The notes below the pieces were generated by a model, which was given only the letters and a program-made list of their open reading frames with translations, had not been told where the DNA came from and did not search any database. From assembly GCF_019396345.1 (NCBI RefSeq), contig NZ_JAHKRM010000011.1, positions 276,804-340,803 on the forward strand: DNA of 64,000 nt. Direction: 5' to 3'. The position numbers and the translations under genes are program-made. Of the stretch, positions 27,152 through 36,890 are shown piece by piece (the first letter of the stretch is position 1; the number at the start of each line of letters is the position of its first letter). The DNA is from Nonomuraea guangzhouensis (GTDB lineage Bacteria; Actinomycetota; Actinomycetes; Streptosporangiales; Streptosporangiaceae).

Positions 27152-28203
27152 GAGCGGCGGGGGCCGACGGACAGGATCCGGTCGTCGCCGTCCCTGGGGT
27201 CGCCCCGGCCGTCCTTGTTGCTGGTGGACATCCACAGCGTGCCGTCGGGGGCCGTGGCCAGGCCGCGGAGCCGGCCGTACGTGCCGGTGAAGTGCGCGAC
27301 CGGCGTGCCGGCCGCGCCGTCCTGCCCGAGCGGGATCTGCCACAGGCGCTCGCCGCGCAGCGCGGCCACCCAGAGCGAGCCGTCGGCGTAGGCCGCGCCG
27401 GACGGTGAGGCCTCCGACGGGGGCCAGGTGATGATCGGGTTGACGAACTCCGGGTCGTCGCCCCTGCCCTCCACCTCCGGCCAGCCGTAGTTGGCGCCCG
27501 GCTTGATGAGGTTGACCTCGTCGTGGCGGTTCTGGCCGAACTCCGAGGCGTACAGCCGGCCCGCCGGATCCCAGGCCAGGCCCTGCACGTTGCGGTGGCC
27601 GAGGCTGTAGACCAGCGTGCCGAACGGGTTGCCGGGCGCGGGGGCGCCGTCCACCGTCATGCGCAGGATCTTGCCGCCGAGGGAGTCGCGCCGCTGGGCG
27701 AGCTGCCGGTCGCCCGTCTCGCCCGTGGTGGCGTACAGGAAGCCGTCGGGGCCGAACGCCAGCCGGCCGCCGTTGTGAATGGCGCCCTTCGGGATGCCCT
27801 TCAAAATGACCTTCGGGTCGGACAGCGTGTCGCCGGTGAACCGGTAACGGACGATCCGGTTGTCGTCGGCCGCGGTGAAGTACACGAAAAGCTGGTCCCC
27901 CTTGACCGCCACGCCCATCAGCCCGCCCTCGCCGTGGGCGGAGACCCCGTGGATGCGGCCCAGCTCGGTGACCTTGCCCGCCGGGGTCACGCGTAGCAGC
28001 CTGGCCGTGTCACGCTCGGTCACCAGCGCGTCGCCGCCGGGCAGGAAGGCGATCCCCCACGGCACGGCCAGATCGCGCGCCACGGTCTTGGGCTTACCGG
28101 GCGGTGGCGCCGCGGGAACGGTCGACACCGCGCCACCGGCGCTGGAGCAGGCGGTCAGCAGGGCGGACAGCAACAGGATCAGGAGCTTTCTCATGTGTTC
28201 CAT
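27148..28203 (-). CDS. PQQ-type glucose/sorbosone dehydrogenase lipoprotein
   Basis: A 351-residue beta-propeller protein. The signal peptide ends in lipobox LLTAC, so it is exported and lipid-anchored. Family features are VPWGIAFLPGGDALVTERDT, HNGGRLAFGPDGFLYATTGETGD and GHRNVQGLAWDPAGRLYASEFGQN, which line the quinone and calcium site in soluble glucose dehydrogenases. The sugar substrate is unknown. The start at ATG 28203 has GGAGG at a good distance; the longer upstream reading lacks a signal peptide. It is divergent from the hydroxyacid dehydrogenase. Confidence 0.92.
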   Translation of the reverse strand: MEHMRKLLILLLSALLTACSSAGGAVSTVPAAPPPGKPKTVARDLAVPWGIAFLPGGDALVTERDTARLLRVTPAGKVTELGRIHGVSAHGEGGLMGVAVKGDQLFVYFTAADDNRIVRYRFTGDTLSDPKVILKGIPKGAIHNGGRLAFGPDGFLYATTGETGDRQLAQRRDSLGGKILRMTVDGAPAPGNPFGTLVYSLGHRNVQGLAWDPAGRLYASEFGQNRHDEVNLIKPGANYGWPEVEGRGDDPEFVNPIITWPPSEASPSGAAYADGSLWVAALRGERLWQIPLGQDGAAGTPVAHFTGTYGRLRGLATAPDGTLWMSTSNKDGRGDPRDGDDRILSVGPRRS

Positions 28204-28232
28204 ACTTCCTCCCTGGCCGTAAGGTTCTCGGC

Positions 28233-29141
28233 ATGAAGATCTGGGTCCCTTCTGGTGCTGTTGCCGATGTTCTGACCGATCTGCCCGGGGTGGAATGCGA
28301 CGTTTATGACGGTACGGGGCCAATTCCTGATGGCATAGGCGAGGTGGAGGTGTGGATCCCGCCGCTGGTCACGGTGGCGGATGTGCCGGGCCTGCTGGCC
28401 GCTATGACCTCGCTGCGCCTCGTACAGACCGTCACCGCGGGCGTGGAACCGTACCGGCCGCACATGCCCGAAGGCGCGGTGCTGTGCAACGCGCGCGGCG
28501 TGCACGACGCCGGCACCGCCGAGTGGGCGGTCGGCGCGATGATCGCGGTGCTGCGGGAGTTCCCGGGCTTCGTCGACGCGCAGCGGCAGGGGGAGTGGAC
28601 CTACCACCACACGGACGTGCTGGCCGACTCCAAGGTGCTGATCGTCGGCTACGGCTCCATCGGCGCGGCACTGGAGCGGCGGCTCGACGGCTTCGAGGTC
28701 GAGATCGTCCGGGTGGCCAGGAGCGCGCGTGACGGCGTGCACCCCTTCGACGAACTGCCCGCGCTGCTGCCGGACGCCGACGTCGTGGTGCTGCTCGTGC
28801 CCGCCACGCCGGAGACGGCCGGGATGTCCGACGCCGGGTTCCTGGCCCGCATGAAGGACGGCGCGGTACTGGTCAACGCGGCGCGCGGCGGTGTCGTCGA
28901 CACCGACGCCCTGGTCTCTGAGCTGAAGACCGGCAGGCTGCGCGCCGCGCTCGACGTGACCGAGCCCGAACCGCTGCCGGCGGGCCACCCGCTGTGGAGC
29001 GCGCCCGGCCTGCTGATCACCCCGCACGTCGCCGGCAGCACCCCCGCGTCGGGGCGGCGCATGCTGCGGCTGATGCGCTCGCAGCTCCTCCGCTATCTGT
29101 CCGGTGAGCAGCTGAACAACATCATCACCGACGCATATTGA
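28233..29141 (+). CDS. D-isomer-specific 2-hydroxyacid dehydrogenase
   Basis: A 302-residue NAD(P)-dependent dehydrogenase of the phosphoglycerate/D-lactate family. It has the GxGxxG nucleotide site as VLIVGYGSIGAALE, the catalytic Arg in VNAARGGVVDT, the Glu in DVTEPEPLP and the His in LLITPHVAGS. The hydroxyacid used cannot be told from sequence. The ATG follows TAAGGT (28220-28225) by 7 bp with no Shine-Dalgarno, suggesting a leaderless message. Confidence 0.93.
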   Translation: MKIWVPSGAVADVLTDLPGVECDVYDGTGPIPDGIGEVEVWIPPLVTVADVPGLLAAMTSLRLVQTVTAGVEPYRPHMPEGAVLCNARGVHDAGTAEWAVGAMIAVLREFPGFVDAQRQGEWTYHHTDVLADSKVLIVGYGSIGAALERRLDGFEVEIVRVARSARDGVHPFDELPALLPDADVVVLLVPATPETAGMSDAGFLARMKDGAVLVNAARGGVVDTDALVSELKTGRLRAALDVTEPEPLPAGHPLWSAPGLLITPHVAGSTPASGRRMLRLMRSQLLRYLSGEQLNNIITDAY

Positions 29142-29379
29142 GAGGATTCCGGAACGTGGCTGGCCCGTGACCTTCGGTGCGTACGGTTGCCTCTAACTGA
29201 GGCTTCCTGACTCGCTGTCAAGTGAATCTTCGGGGCAATTGGTCTGTGTGGTTATCAGATCGGTGACGACATCGCCGTTGTCACCACCTGCACACCCGCA
29301 AACGCACACACTGGCGATGTGATCGACCGGACTTCGGTGATCACTGAGACAGCGTTCGAGACGGGATGGGCTAACGACT

Positions 29380-32013
29380 GTGATCCGCTGGCGTGGTCCA
29401 CGGGCACCACTGGCCGCCGCGGCGGCGTTCGGTGCGGCGGGGTTCGCGGCTGCGCTCCTTGCGGGCGGCCCGGCTCTGCTCACCGGCGCGATCGCCGGAC
29501 TGCTCGCGGCGCTGCTCGCCGCCGCCTCACTCCTGGTCGCCTCGATCAAGCTGGGCGAGCACCGCTCGACCGCGATGGGCGCCCGCTGGATGGGCAGCGG
29601 CGCCATCGTCTGGGCCGCCGGGGTCGGTGTCCGCCCGATCGTCGACAGTTCGAGCGTCGCGGTGAGTTTCGCGGACCTGCTCGTGCTGCTCGGCGGGGTG
29701 CTCACGGCGGGCGGGGTGCTCATCGCGGCCCGGCGCAGGGTGCCCGCCACGGTGGTGCTGCGGCACGTCACCGGCGCCTACCTGTGCGCCGCCTCGCTCT
29801 TCGTGATCGCCTGGGTGGTGCTGCTGCGGCAGGTCTACGCCGACGCCGGCGACCCGGCGATGTTCACCTTCGCCATGCTGCCGCCGATGATCACCCTGCT
29901 GGTGGCCTGCGCCGTGATCCCCTCCGTCATCACGAGCCGGAGCGCGGCCTGGCCGCTCGGCCTCGCGGGCATCGGCGTGCTCGCCACCACCACGGTCGCC
30001 GGGGTGGCCGCCGCGATCGCGCGCCTCACCGGCGGTGTCCCGCCGACGTGGAGCATCATGATCGCGCCCGTGGCGTTCCTGCTCCTGGCCGCCGTCCCCT
30101 GGGGGCGCCGCCCGGCCGACCCGGACGCCCGCCCGGACCGCGGCACCCTCGGCAACCTGATCGCGATGGTGCCGATGGCACTGGTCGCCGTCGCGACCTG
30201 CACGCTGCTGGTGCACCTGGCGGGCGGGCAGGCGCAGACCCCGGTCACCGGCGTCGTCGTGCTCATCGCCTCGGTGGTCCTGCTCCTGGTCATCCGGTTG
30301 TTCGTGCTCGCCTCGGCCAACATGCGGCTGCGCAGGCAGGTCTCGCTCGGCGACCGGCAGCTCAGGGAGCTGGCCGAGAGCACCGGCGACGTGGTGCTGA
30401 TCTGCGACTACGAGGGCGTGGTGTACGAGATCGGCGCCGGGGTCGAGGTGACGTACGGCTACCGCCCCGAGCAGCTCGTCGGCGGGACGATCTTCGACTA
30501 CATCCACCCGGAGGACGTACCCGGCATCCAGGCCGCGCTGCGCGCGATGGGCCTCGACGACGAGGGCGCCACCTCCGGCGCCTGTCTGATCGCCTGCCGC
30601 GTACGCGCGGCCGACGGCACCTGGCGGCCCACCGAGTCCGTCGCCACCCGCCACGTGGGCGGCGAGGACCAGCTGCTGGTGACCACCAGGGACGTGAGCG
30701 ACGAGGAGGCCCTGCGCAACCAGGTCGCCCACCTGACCTTCCACGACGGCGTCACCGGGCTGCCCAACCGTTCCTACTTCGAGGAGCGCACGCGCGAGGT
30801 GCTGTCCGGCCGGATGTCCGGCAACGTCGCGGTCATCTTCCTCGACCTCGACGGGTTCACCTCGGTCAACGACTCCGTCGGCCACGCCAGCGGTGACTAC
30901 CTGCTCGGGCAGGCCGCGCGCCGGCTGCGCGGGGCCGTACGCCCCGACGACACGCTCGCCCGGTGGGGCGGCGACGAGTTCGCGGTGCTCCTGGAGACGG
31001 GCGGCGAGGCGCAGATAGCGGTCGACCTGGCCGAACGGCTGGTCAGAGCGGTCTCGCAGGAGCCGTTCCGGGTGGCCGACCGCGACGTGGCGCTCACCGC
31101 GAGCGTGGGCGTGGCCTTCGCCGAGGAGGACATGCCCTCCGGCGACCTCATCCGCAACGCCGACGTGGCCATGGCCAGGGCCAAGGAGCTGGGCGGGCGC
31201 CGGGTGGAGGTGTTCGCCGCGCAGATGCACACCGACGTGGTACGCAGGCTGGAGCTGGCGGCCGACCTGCAGCGGGCGCTGATCGAGCACCAGTTCGCCA
31301 TCGAATACCAGCCGGTCGTCGACCTGGCCACCTCCCGGGTGACCGCGGTGGAGGCGCTGGTGCGGTGGTGGCGCGGCTCGGAGTTCGTGCCACCCGACCA
31401 GTTCCTCGGCCCGGCCGAGGACACGGGCCTGATCGTGCCGCTGGGCGAGTGGATCCTGCACGAGGCGTGCCGCGAGGTGGCCGCCTGGCGGGCCTCCTCC
31501 TGGGACATCGGGCTGTCGCTCAACCTGTCGGCCCGCCAGATCACCGCGCCGCGCTTCGTCGAGACGGTCGAGGAGGCGCTCGCCGAGAGCGGGCTGCCCG
31601 CCTCCGCCCTCACCCTCGAAGTGATCGAGGAGATGCTCGTCGAGGACGCCGAGGAGACGGTCAAGCGGCTGTCGGAGCTGCGCGCCCTGGGCGTACGGCT
31701 GGCCATCGACGACTTCGGCACCGGCTACGCCTCGCTGGCGTTCCTCCGGCAGCTCCCGGTCGACATGATCAAGATCGATCCGTCGTTCGTGTCCGGGCTG
31801 GGCCGGGACGAGACGCTGACCCTGCTCACCCGCACGATCGTCCGGCTCGGCCATGACCTGGGCCTCATCGTGGTGGCCGAGGGCATCGAACGCCCCGAAC
31901 AGCTCGAACTGCTGCGGGAAATGGGCTGCACCAGGGGTCAGGGCTTCCTGGTCGCGCGGCCGATGGCGGCTCGCGGAGTGGACTCACTGATGCGAACGAG
32001 TCTCACTGTTTGA
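29380..32013 (+). CDS. Membrane PAS-GGDEF-EAL protein (c-di-GMP turnover)
   Basis: An 877-residue protein with a large N-terminal membrane domain of about nine to ten hydrophobic segments (residues 10-310). A PAS domain follows at about 325-450 (ESTGDVVLICDYEGVVYEIG), then GGDEF with RWGGDEFAVLLE and EAL with VEALVRWWRG, LNLSARQI and DDFGTGYASL. Motifs for both synthesis and breakdown of cyclic di-GMP are intact. Its place just before ilvB matches S. coelicolor CdgF, from memory. Start is GTG 29380; the 238-bp upstream gap has no other gene that I can see. Confidence 0.93.
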   Translation: MIRWRGPRAPLAAAAAFGAAGFAAALLAGGPALLTGAIAGLLAALLAAASLLVASIKLGEHRSTAMGARWMGSGAIVWAAGVGVRPIVDSSSVAVSFADLLVLLGGVLTAGGVLIAARRRVPATVVLRHVTGAYLCAASLFVIAWVVLLRQVYADAGDPAMFTFAMLPPMITLLVACAVIPSVITSRSAAWPLGLAGIGVLATTTVAGVAAAIARLTGGVPPTWSIMIAPVAFLLLAAVPWGRRPADPDARPDRGTLGNLIAMVPMALVAVATCTLLVHLAGGQAQTPVTGVVVLIASVVLLLVIRLFVLASANMRLRRQVSLGDRQLRELAESTGDVVLICDYEGVVYEIGAGVEVTYGYRPEQLVGGTIFDYIHPEDVPGIQAALRAMGLDDEGATSGACLIACRVRAADGTWRPTESVATRHVGGEDQLLVTTRDVSDEEALRNQVAHLTFHDGVTGLPNRSYFEERTREVLSGRMSGNVAVIFLDLDGFTSVNDSVGHASGDYLLGQAARRLRGAVRPDDTLARWGGDEFAVLLETGGEAQIAVDLAERLVRAVSQEPFRVADRDVALTASVGVAFAEEDMPSGDLIRNADVAMARAKELGGRRVEVFAAQMHTDVVRRLELAADLQRALIEHQFAIEYQPVVDLATSRVTAVEALVRWWRGSEFVPPDQFLGPAEDTGLIVPLGEWILHEACREVAAWRASSWDIGLSLNLSARQITAPRFVETVEEALAESGLPASALTLEVIEEMLVEDAEETVKRLSELRALGVRLAIDDFGTGYASLAFLRQLPVDMIKIDPSFVSGLGRDETLTLLTRTIVRLGHDLGLIVVAEGIERPEQLELLREMGCTRGQGFLVARPMAARGVDSLMRTSLTV

Positions 32014-32030
32014 GACATGTGTCCACGAAG

Positions 32031-32061
32031 TTGACACCAGGCCCTCCGGTGGGGCTAAGGT
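32031..32061 (+). promoter_or_regulatory. Promoter of the ilv leader and ilvBNC operon
   Basis: TTGACA at 32031-32036 and TAAGGT at 32056-32061 are separated by 19 bp. The ATG of the leader peptide begins 7 bp after the -10, so the transcript should start on or next to it. Confidence 0.7.
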
Positions 32062-32067
32062 GTGGCC

Positions 32068-32118
32068 ATGCTTCGCAGTGAGATTCTCGTAGTACTTCGC
32101 CGGCGCGCGGGCCGATAG
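32068..32118 (+). CDS. ilv operon leader peptide
   Basis: A 16-residue reading frame, MLRSEILVVLRRRAGR, carries the run Ile-Leu-Val-Val-Leu, all three branched-chain amino acids made by the operon. Such leaders upstream of actinobacterial ilvB act in attenuation: ribosome stalling when charged Ile, Leu or Val tRNA is scarce prevents terminator formation. It lacks a ribosome binding site and is probably leaderless. Its last codons lie in the first arm of a strong hairpin. Confidence 0.85.
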   Translation: MLRSEILVVLRRRAGR

Positions 32119-32142
32119 CGAAGCACTACCGCCTGCGCGCCG
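32101..32142 (+). promoter_or_regulatory. Leader hairpin of the ilv attenuator
   Basis: CGGCGCGCGGGC (32101-32112) pairs along its full length with GCCTGCGCGCCG (32131-32142), with one G-U pair. The first arm covers the last codons of the leader peptide and the second touches the terminator stem. It is a candidate pause or competing structure. Confidence 0.6.
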
Positions 32143-32177
32143 CCCCAGTCCCACCTCCGGTGGATGGGGCATTTTTT
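32142..32177 (+). terminator. ilvB attenuator terminator
   Basis: GCCCCA...CCACC pairs with GGTGG...TGGGGC around a TCC loop, and the stem is followed by A then six Ts. This is an intrinsic terminator 24 bp after the leader stop and 37 bp before ilvB, as expected for attenuation. Confidence 0.85.
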
Positions 32178-32213
32178 ATGTCCTTAAGGTGTAGCCACGC
32201 AAGGAACGAGCCG

Positions 32214-33953
32214 ATGACCGAACGGATGACAGGTGCACAGGCCCTGGTCAGGGCGTTGGAGCACGTGGGAGTCGACACTGTGTTCGGGATCCCCGGCGGC
32301 GCCATCCTGCCCGCCTACGATCCCCTCTACGACTCGACCAAAGTCCGGCACGTGCTCGTACGGCACGAGCAGGGCGCGGGGCACGCGGCCGAGGGATACG
32401 CGCAGGCCACCGGCAAGGTCGGGGTCTGCATGGCGACCAGCGGCCCCGGCGCGACCAACCTGGTCACGCCCATCGCCGACGCCTACATGGACTCGGTGCC
32501 GATCGTGGCGATCACCGGCCAGGTGGCCAGCGGGGCGATCGGCACGGACGCCTTCCAGGAAGCCGACATCTCCGGCATCACCATGCCGATCACCAAGCAC
32601 AACTTCCTGGTCACCGATCCGCAGGACATCCCCCGCACGATCGTGGAGGCCTTCCACATCGCCTCCACGGGGCGTCCCGGTCCGGTGCTGGTCGACATCT
32701 CCAAGGACGCGTTGCAGGCCGACGCCACGTTCAGCTGGCCGCCGACCATGCAGCTGCCCGGCTACCGCCCGGTGACCAGGCCGCACTCCAAGCAGATCCG
32801 CGAGGCCGCGAAGCTGATCGCCGAGGCCAAGCGCCCGGTGCTCTACGTGGGCGGCGGCGTGCACAAGGCGGGCGCCGCGCCCGAGCTGCGCCGGCTGGCC
32901 GAGCTCACCAACATCCCGGTCGTCACCACGCTGATGGCGCGCGGCACCTTCCCCGACAGCCATCCCCAGCACATGGGCATGCCGGGCATGCACGGCAGCG
33001 TCACGGCCGTCGGCGCGCTGCAGAAGTCCGACCTGCTCATCGGCCTGGGCGTGCGCTTCGACGACCGGGTGACCGGCCAGCTCTCGACGTTCGCGCCCCA
33101 CGCGAAGGTCGTGCACGCCGACATCGACCCGGCGGAGATCTCCAAGAACCGGCACGCCGACGTGCCGATCGTGGGCGACTGCAAAGAGGTCATCACCGAC
33201 CTGATCGCGGTCATCGAGGCCGCCGGGCCGGAGGGTGACTACGCCGACTGGTGGAAGCTGCTCAACGGCATGAAGGAGACCTACCCGCTCGGCTACGAGG
33301 AGTTCGCGGACGGGTCGCTGGCCCCTCAATACGTCATGGAGCGGCTCAGCGCCATCGCCGGGCCCGACACCTACTACGTGGCGGGCGTGGGGCAGCACCA
33401 GATGTGGGCCTCGCAGTTCATCGACTACGAGAACCCCGGCACGTTCATCAACTCCGGCGGCCTCGGCACGATGGGCTTCGCCGTGCCGGCCGCGATGGGC
33501 GCCAAGATGGGGCGGCCGGACAGCACCGTGTGGGCCATCGACGGCGACGGCTGCTTCCAGATGACCAACCAGGAGCTCGCCACCTGCGCCGTCGAGGGCG
33601 TGCCGGTCAAGATCGCCATCATCAACAACGGTAACCTCGGCATGATCCGCCAATGGCAGACGCTCTTCTACGAGCAGCGCTACTCCAACTCCGACCTGCA
33701 GACGACACGCCGGATCCCCGACTTCGTCAAACTGGCGGAGGCCTATGGTTGTGTCGGACTGCGCTGCGAGCGGCCGGAAGACGTCGACGCGACCATCAAG
33801 AAGGCCATGGAGATCAACGACGTGCCCGTCGTGGTCGACTTCGTGGTCCACCAGGACGCGATGGTCTGGCCGATGGTCGCGGCGGGCACGAGCAACGACA
33901 GCATCAAGATCGCCCGGGACATGGCGCCGAAGTGGGAGAGCGAAGATGAGTAG
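32214..33953 (+). CDS. ilvB: Acetolactate synthase large subunit
   Basis: A 579-residue thiamine-diphosphate enzyme for the first shared step of valine, leucine and isoleucine synthesis. It shows VFGIPGGAILPAYD, the catalytic Glu in VRHEQGAGHAAEGYA, QVASGAIGTDAFQEAD, and the TPP motif IDGDGCFQM with IAIINNGNLG. ATG 32214 was chosen because AAGGA stands 8 bp upstream and the frame further upstream lies inside the attenuator. It overlaps ilvN by eight bases. Confidence 0.97.
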   Translation: MTERMTGAQALVRALEHVGVDTVFGIPGGAILPAYDPLYDSTKVRHVLVRHEQGAGHAAEGYAQATGKVGVCMATSGPGATNLVTPIADAYMDSVPIVAITGQVASGAIGTDAFQEADISGITMPITKHNFLVTDPQDIPRTIVEAFHIASTGRPGPVLVDISKDALQADATFSWPPTMQLPGYRPVTRPHSKQIREAAKLIAEAKRPVLYVGGGVHKAGAAPELRRLAELTNIPVVTTLMARGTFPDSHPQHMGMPGMHGSVTAVGALQKSDLLIGLGVRFDDRVTGQLSTFAPHAKVVHADIDPAEISKNRHADVPIVGDCKEVITDLIAVIEAAGPEGDYADWWKLLNGMKETYPLGYEEFADGSLAPQYVMERLSAIAGPDTYYVAGVGQHQMWASQFIDYENPGTFINSGGLGTMGFAVPAAMGAKMGRPDSTVWAIDGDGCFQMTNQELATCAVEGVPVKIAIINNGNLGMIRQWQTLFYEQRYSNSDLQTTRRIPDFVKLAEAYGCVGLRCERPEDVDATIKKAMEINDVPVVVDFVVHQDAMVWPMVAAGTSNDSIKIARDMAPKWESEDE

Positions 33954-34470
33954 GCATACGCTTTCTGTGCTTGTCGAGAACAAGCCGGGCGTACTGGCGC
34001 GTGTGTCCGCGCTGTTCAGCAGGCGCGGCTTCAACATCGACTCGCTGGCCGTGGGCCCGACCGAGCACGACGACGTCTCGCGCATGACCATCGTGGTCAG
34101 CGTCGAGGAGCTGCCGCTGGAGCAGGTCACCAAGCAGCTCAACAAGCTGGTGAACGTGCTCAAGATCGTCGAGCTCGACCCGGGCCAGTCCGTGCAGCGC
34201 GAGCTCATGCTGATCAAGGTCAAGGCCGACGCCGACAGCCGCTCGCACGTGCTGGAACTCGTCCAGCTCTTCCGCGCCCGCTGCATCGACGTGGCGGCCG
34301 ACGCCGTGACCATCGAGGTCACCGGCACTCCCGACAAGCTCGAGGCCTTCGTCAAGGTGCTCGAACCGTTCGGGATCAAGGAGCTCGTCCAATCGGGCAT
34401 GGTGGCCATCGGCCGCGGCGCCCGTTCCATCACCGACCGGTCCCTCAGGGCACTGGACCGTACCGCCTGA
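33946..34470 (+). CDS. ilvN: Acetolactate synthase small (regulatory) subunit
   Basis: A 174-residue regulatory subunit with an N-terminal ACT domain (HTLSVLVENKPGVLARVSAL, RRGFNIDSLAVGPTE), the site of valine feedback inhibition, and a second ferredoxin-like domain (QRELMLIKVKAD). It starts within the end of ilvB, so the two subunits are made together. Only 7 bp separate it from ilvC. Confidence 0.97.
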   Translation: MSRHTLSVLVENKPGVLARVSALFSRRGFNIDSLAVGPTEHDDVSRMTIVVSVEELPLEQVTKQLNKLVNVLKIVELDPGQSVQRELMLIKVKADADSRSHVLELVQLFRARCIDVAADAVTIEVTGTPDKLEAFVKVLEPFGIKELVQSGMVAIGRGARSITDRSLRALDRTA

Positions 34471-34477
34471 AAGGTTT

Positions 34478-35476
<999 letters not shown>

Positions 35477-35734
35477 CCAAAGGGCCTCGCTACGCTCGGG
35501 CTGTTCTTTCTTTGGGGCTACAGGCAAGGTCCTCGTTGGGGGGCTTCGCCCCAATGGCTCGGGCTGTGTTTAGTGGGGGGCTCAGCGCCCCCCACACCCC
35601 CACAAGGGCGTGGTCCTCGCTACGCTCGGGCGTTCTGCCCGAGGGCGAGGGCTGCGCCCTCGCGCTGTCGCCAGGTCTTGGCCGTTGGGGCTTCGTTCAC
35701 GTTGGGCCGCAAGAGGCCCCTCACATGTGCTGCT
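35477..35734. repeat. Cluster of short repeats and hairpins after ilvC
   Basis: No gene is supported here. CCTCGCTACGCTCGGGC occurs twice in direct orientation (35485-35501 and 35615-35631). Three perfect hairpins follow each other: TTGGGG/CCCCAA at 35536-35554, GTGGGGGG/CCCCCCAC at 35573-35595, and GCGAGGG/CCCTCGC at 35645-35663. The cluster sits at the border between the ilv operon and the rearranged region and may include the ilv terminator. Confidence 0.65.
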
Positions 35735-35862
35735 GTGTCGGCGCTTTGAGAGGCCCTGGGCGGCTGCCACCTCGGACTGTTTCTTGTCCAGAGACTTACG
35801 CAGCTCCTTGAGCTGGTATTCAGCGATGTTATGCGTTCAGGTGCGCGTCTGCGGCGGCTAAG
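35735..35862 (-). pseudogene. Remnant of an XRE antitoxin-like gene (copy 1)
   Basis: The minus strand matches the small XRE gene at 41301-41510 over about 110 bp at nucleotide level. It includes YQLKELRKSLDKKQSEVAAAQG, broken upstream by stop codons and lacking the C-terminal SQARVxQIENG. It keeps the eight residues SLDKKQSE, 24 bp that are deleted from the second copy. It is plainly a decayed fragment, useful for reconstructing the ancestral protein. Confidence 0.75.
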
Positions 35863-35923
35863 GCTTGTTTACGGAGGCGGAGCCTTCGTCTGGCTGATCA
35901 AGTGTTACGGCAAGATGTGATGC

Positions 35924-36871
35924 ATGTTCGGTTCCCCGCTGTCCGCCCGGCTTGAGCGTTCCAGCCGGATCCTCGTCGCCGGCGCGGGCGGGGGCTCCGA
36001 CGTGTACGCCGGGTTACCCCTCGCCCTGTCCCTTCGGGAGGCCGGCAAGGAGGTGCATCTGGCGAACCTGTCGTTCAGCCACCTCGACGCCCTCGACCTC
36101 GACGTCTGGCTGTTCGAGGATGTCGCGGAGATACACCCGGACACCGAGGCCCGCGACTGGTACTTTCCCGAGGGCTGCCTGGCCCGCTGGCTGGCCACAC
36201 ATGGCCAGCCGTCGACCGTGTACGCCTTCCCCAAGGTGGGCGTCCGCCCGCTGCGCGCCGCGTATGCCAAGCTCGCCGAGCACCTCGACCTGGACGCGGT
36301 CGTCCTGGTGGACGGCGGCACCGACATCCTCATGCGCGGCGACGAGGCCGGCCTGGGCACCCCGGCCGACGACATGACGAGCCTGGCCGCCGTCCACGCC
36401 CTCGACGTCCCTGAGAAGATCGTGGCCTGCCTGGGCTTCGGTGTGGACGCCTATCACGGCGTCAACCACGTACAGGTCCTGGAGAACCTGGCAGCCCTGG
36501 AACGCGATGGCGCCTACCTGGGCGCGTTCTCCGTCTCCAGGTCCACGAAGGCGGGCGCGCTCTACCTCGACGCGGTAGCCCACGCCCAGGCCGAACTGCC
36601 AGCGTACCCGAGCATTGTGAACGGCTCGATCGCGGCGGCGGTGCGCGGCGAGTTCGGGGACGTGCGCTTTACTGACAGGACGAAGGACAGTGAGTTGTTC
36701 GTCAACCCGCTCATGGCCATCTACTTCGCCGTGGACCTCGACGCGCTGGCCCGGCGCTCGCTCTACCTGGACCAGCTCCGGGACACCGTGCTCATGCGCC
36801 AGGTCGTCTCCGTCATCGAGGAGTTCCGAGACGAGGTCACGCCGCGCCCGCCGAAGACGTTCCCGCACTAG
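35924..36871 (+). CDS. DUF1152 domain protein
   Basis: A 315-residue soluble protein with an N-terminal nucleotide-binding-like loop (RILVAGAGGGSDVYAGLPLA) and the acidic VVLVDGGTDILMRGDEAGLG, both typical of DUF1152. Function is unknown; the glycine loop suggests a Rossmann-like or nucleoside-binding fold. Its stop codon TAG (36869-36871) lies inside the left terminal repeat of the adjacent IS982-like element, so the natural C-terminus may have been changed by the insertion. Confidence 0.88.
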   Translation: MFGSPLSARLERSSRILVAGAGGGSDVYAGLPLALSLREAGKEVHLANLSFSHLDALDLDVWLFEDVAEIHPDTEARDWYFPEGCLARWLATHGQPSTVYAFPKVGVRPLRAAYAKLAEHLDLDAVVLVDGGTDILMRGDEAGLGTPADDMTSLAAVHALDVPEKIVACLGFGVDAYHGVNHVQVLENLAALERDGAYLGAFSVSRSTKAGALYLDAVAHAQAELPAYPSIVNGSIAAAVRGEFGDVRFTDRTKDSELFVNPLMAIYFAVDLDALARRSLYLDQLRDTVLMRQVVSVIEEFRDEVTPRPPKTFPH

Positions 36872-36890
36872 ATGATCTATTCCAAGGGGT
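36868..36890 (+). repeat. Left terminal inverted repeat of the IS982-like element
   Basis: Matches the right repeat except for one substitution (T/A) and one extra A in the right copy. It contains the stop codon of the DUF1152 gene. Confidence 0.75.

Noticed and set aside
29527..31854. Long minus-strand frame opposite the second GGDEF-EAL gene
   Set aside because: Antisense shadow of a gene with complete domains.
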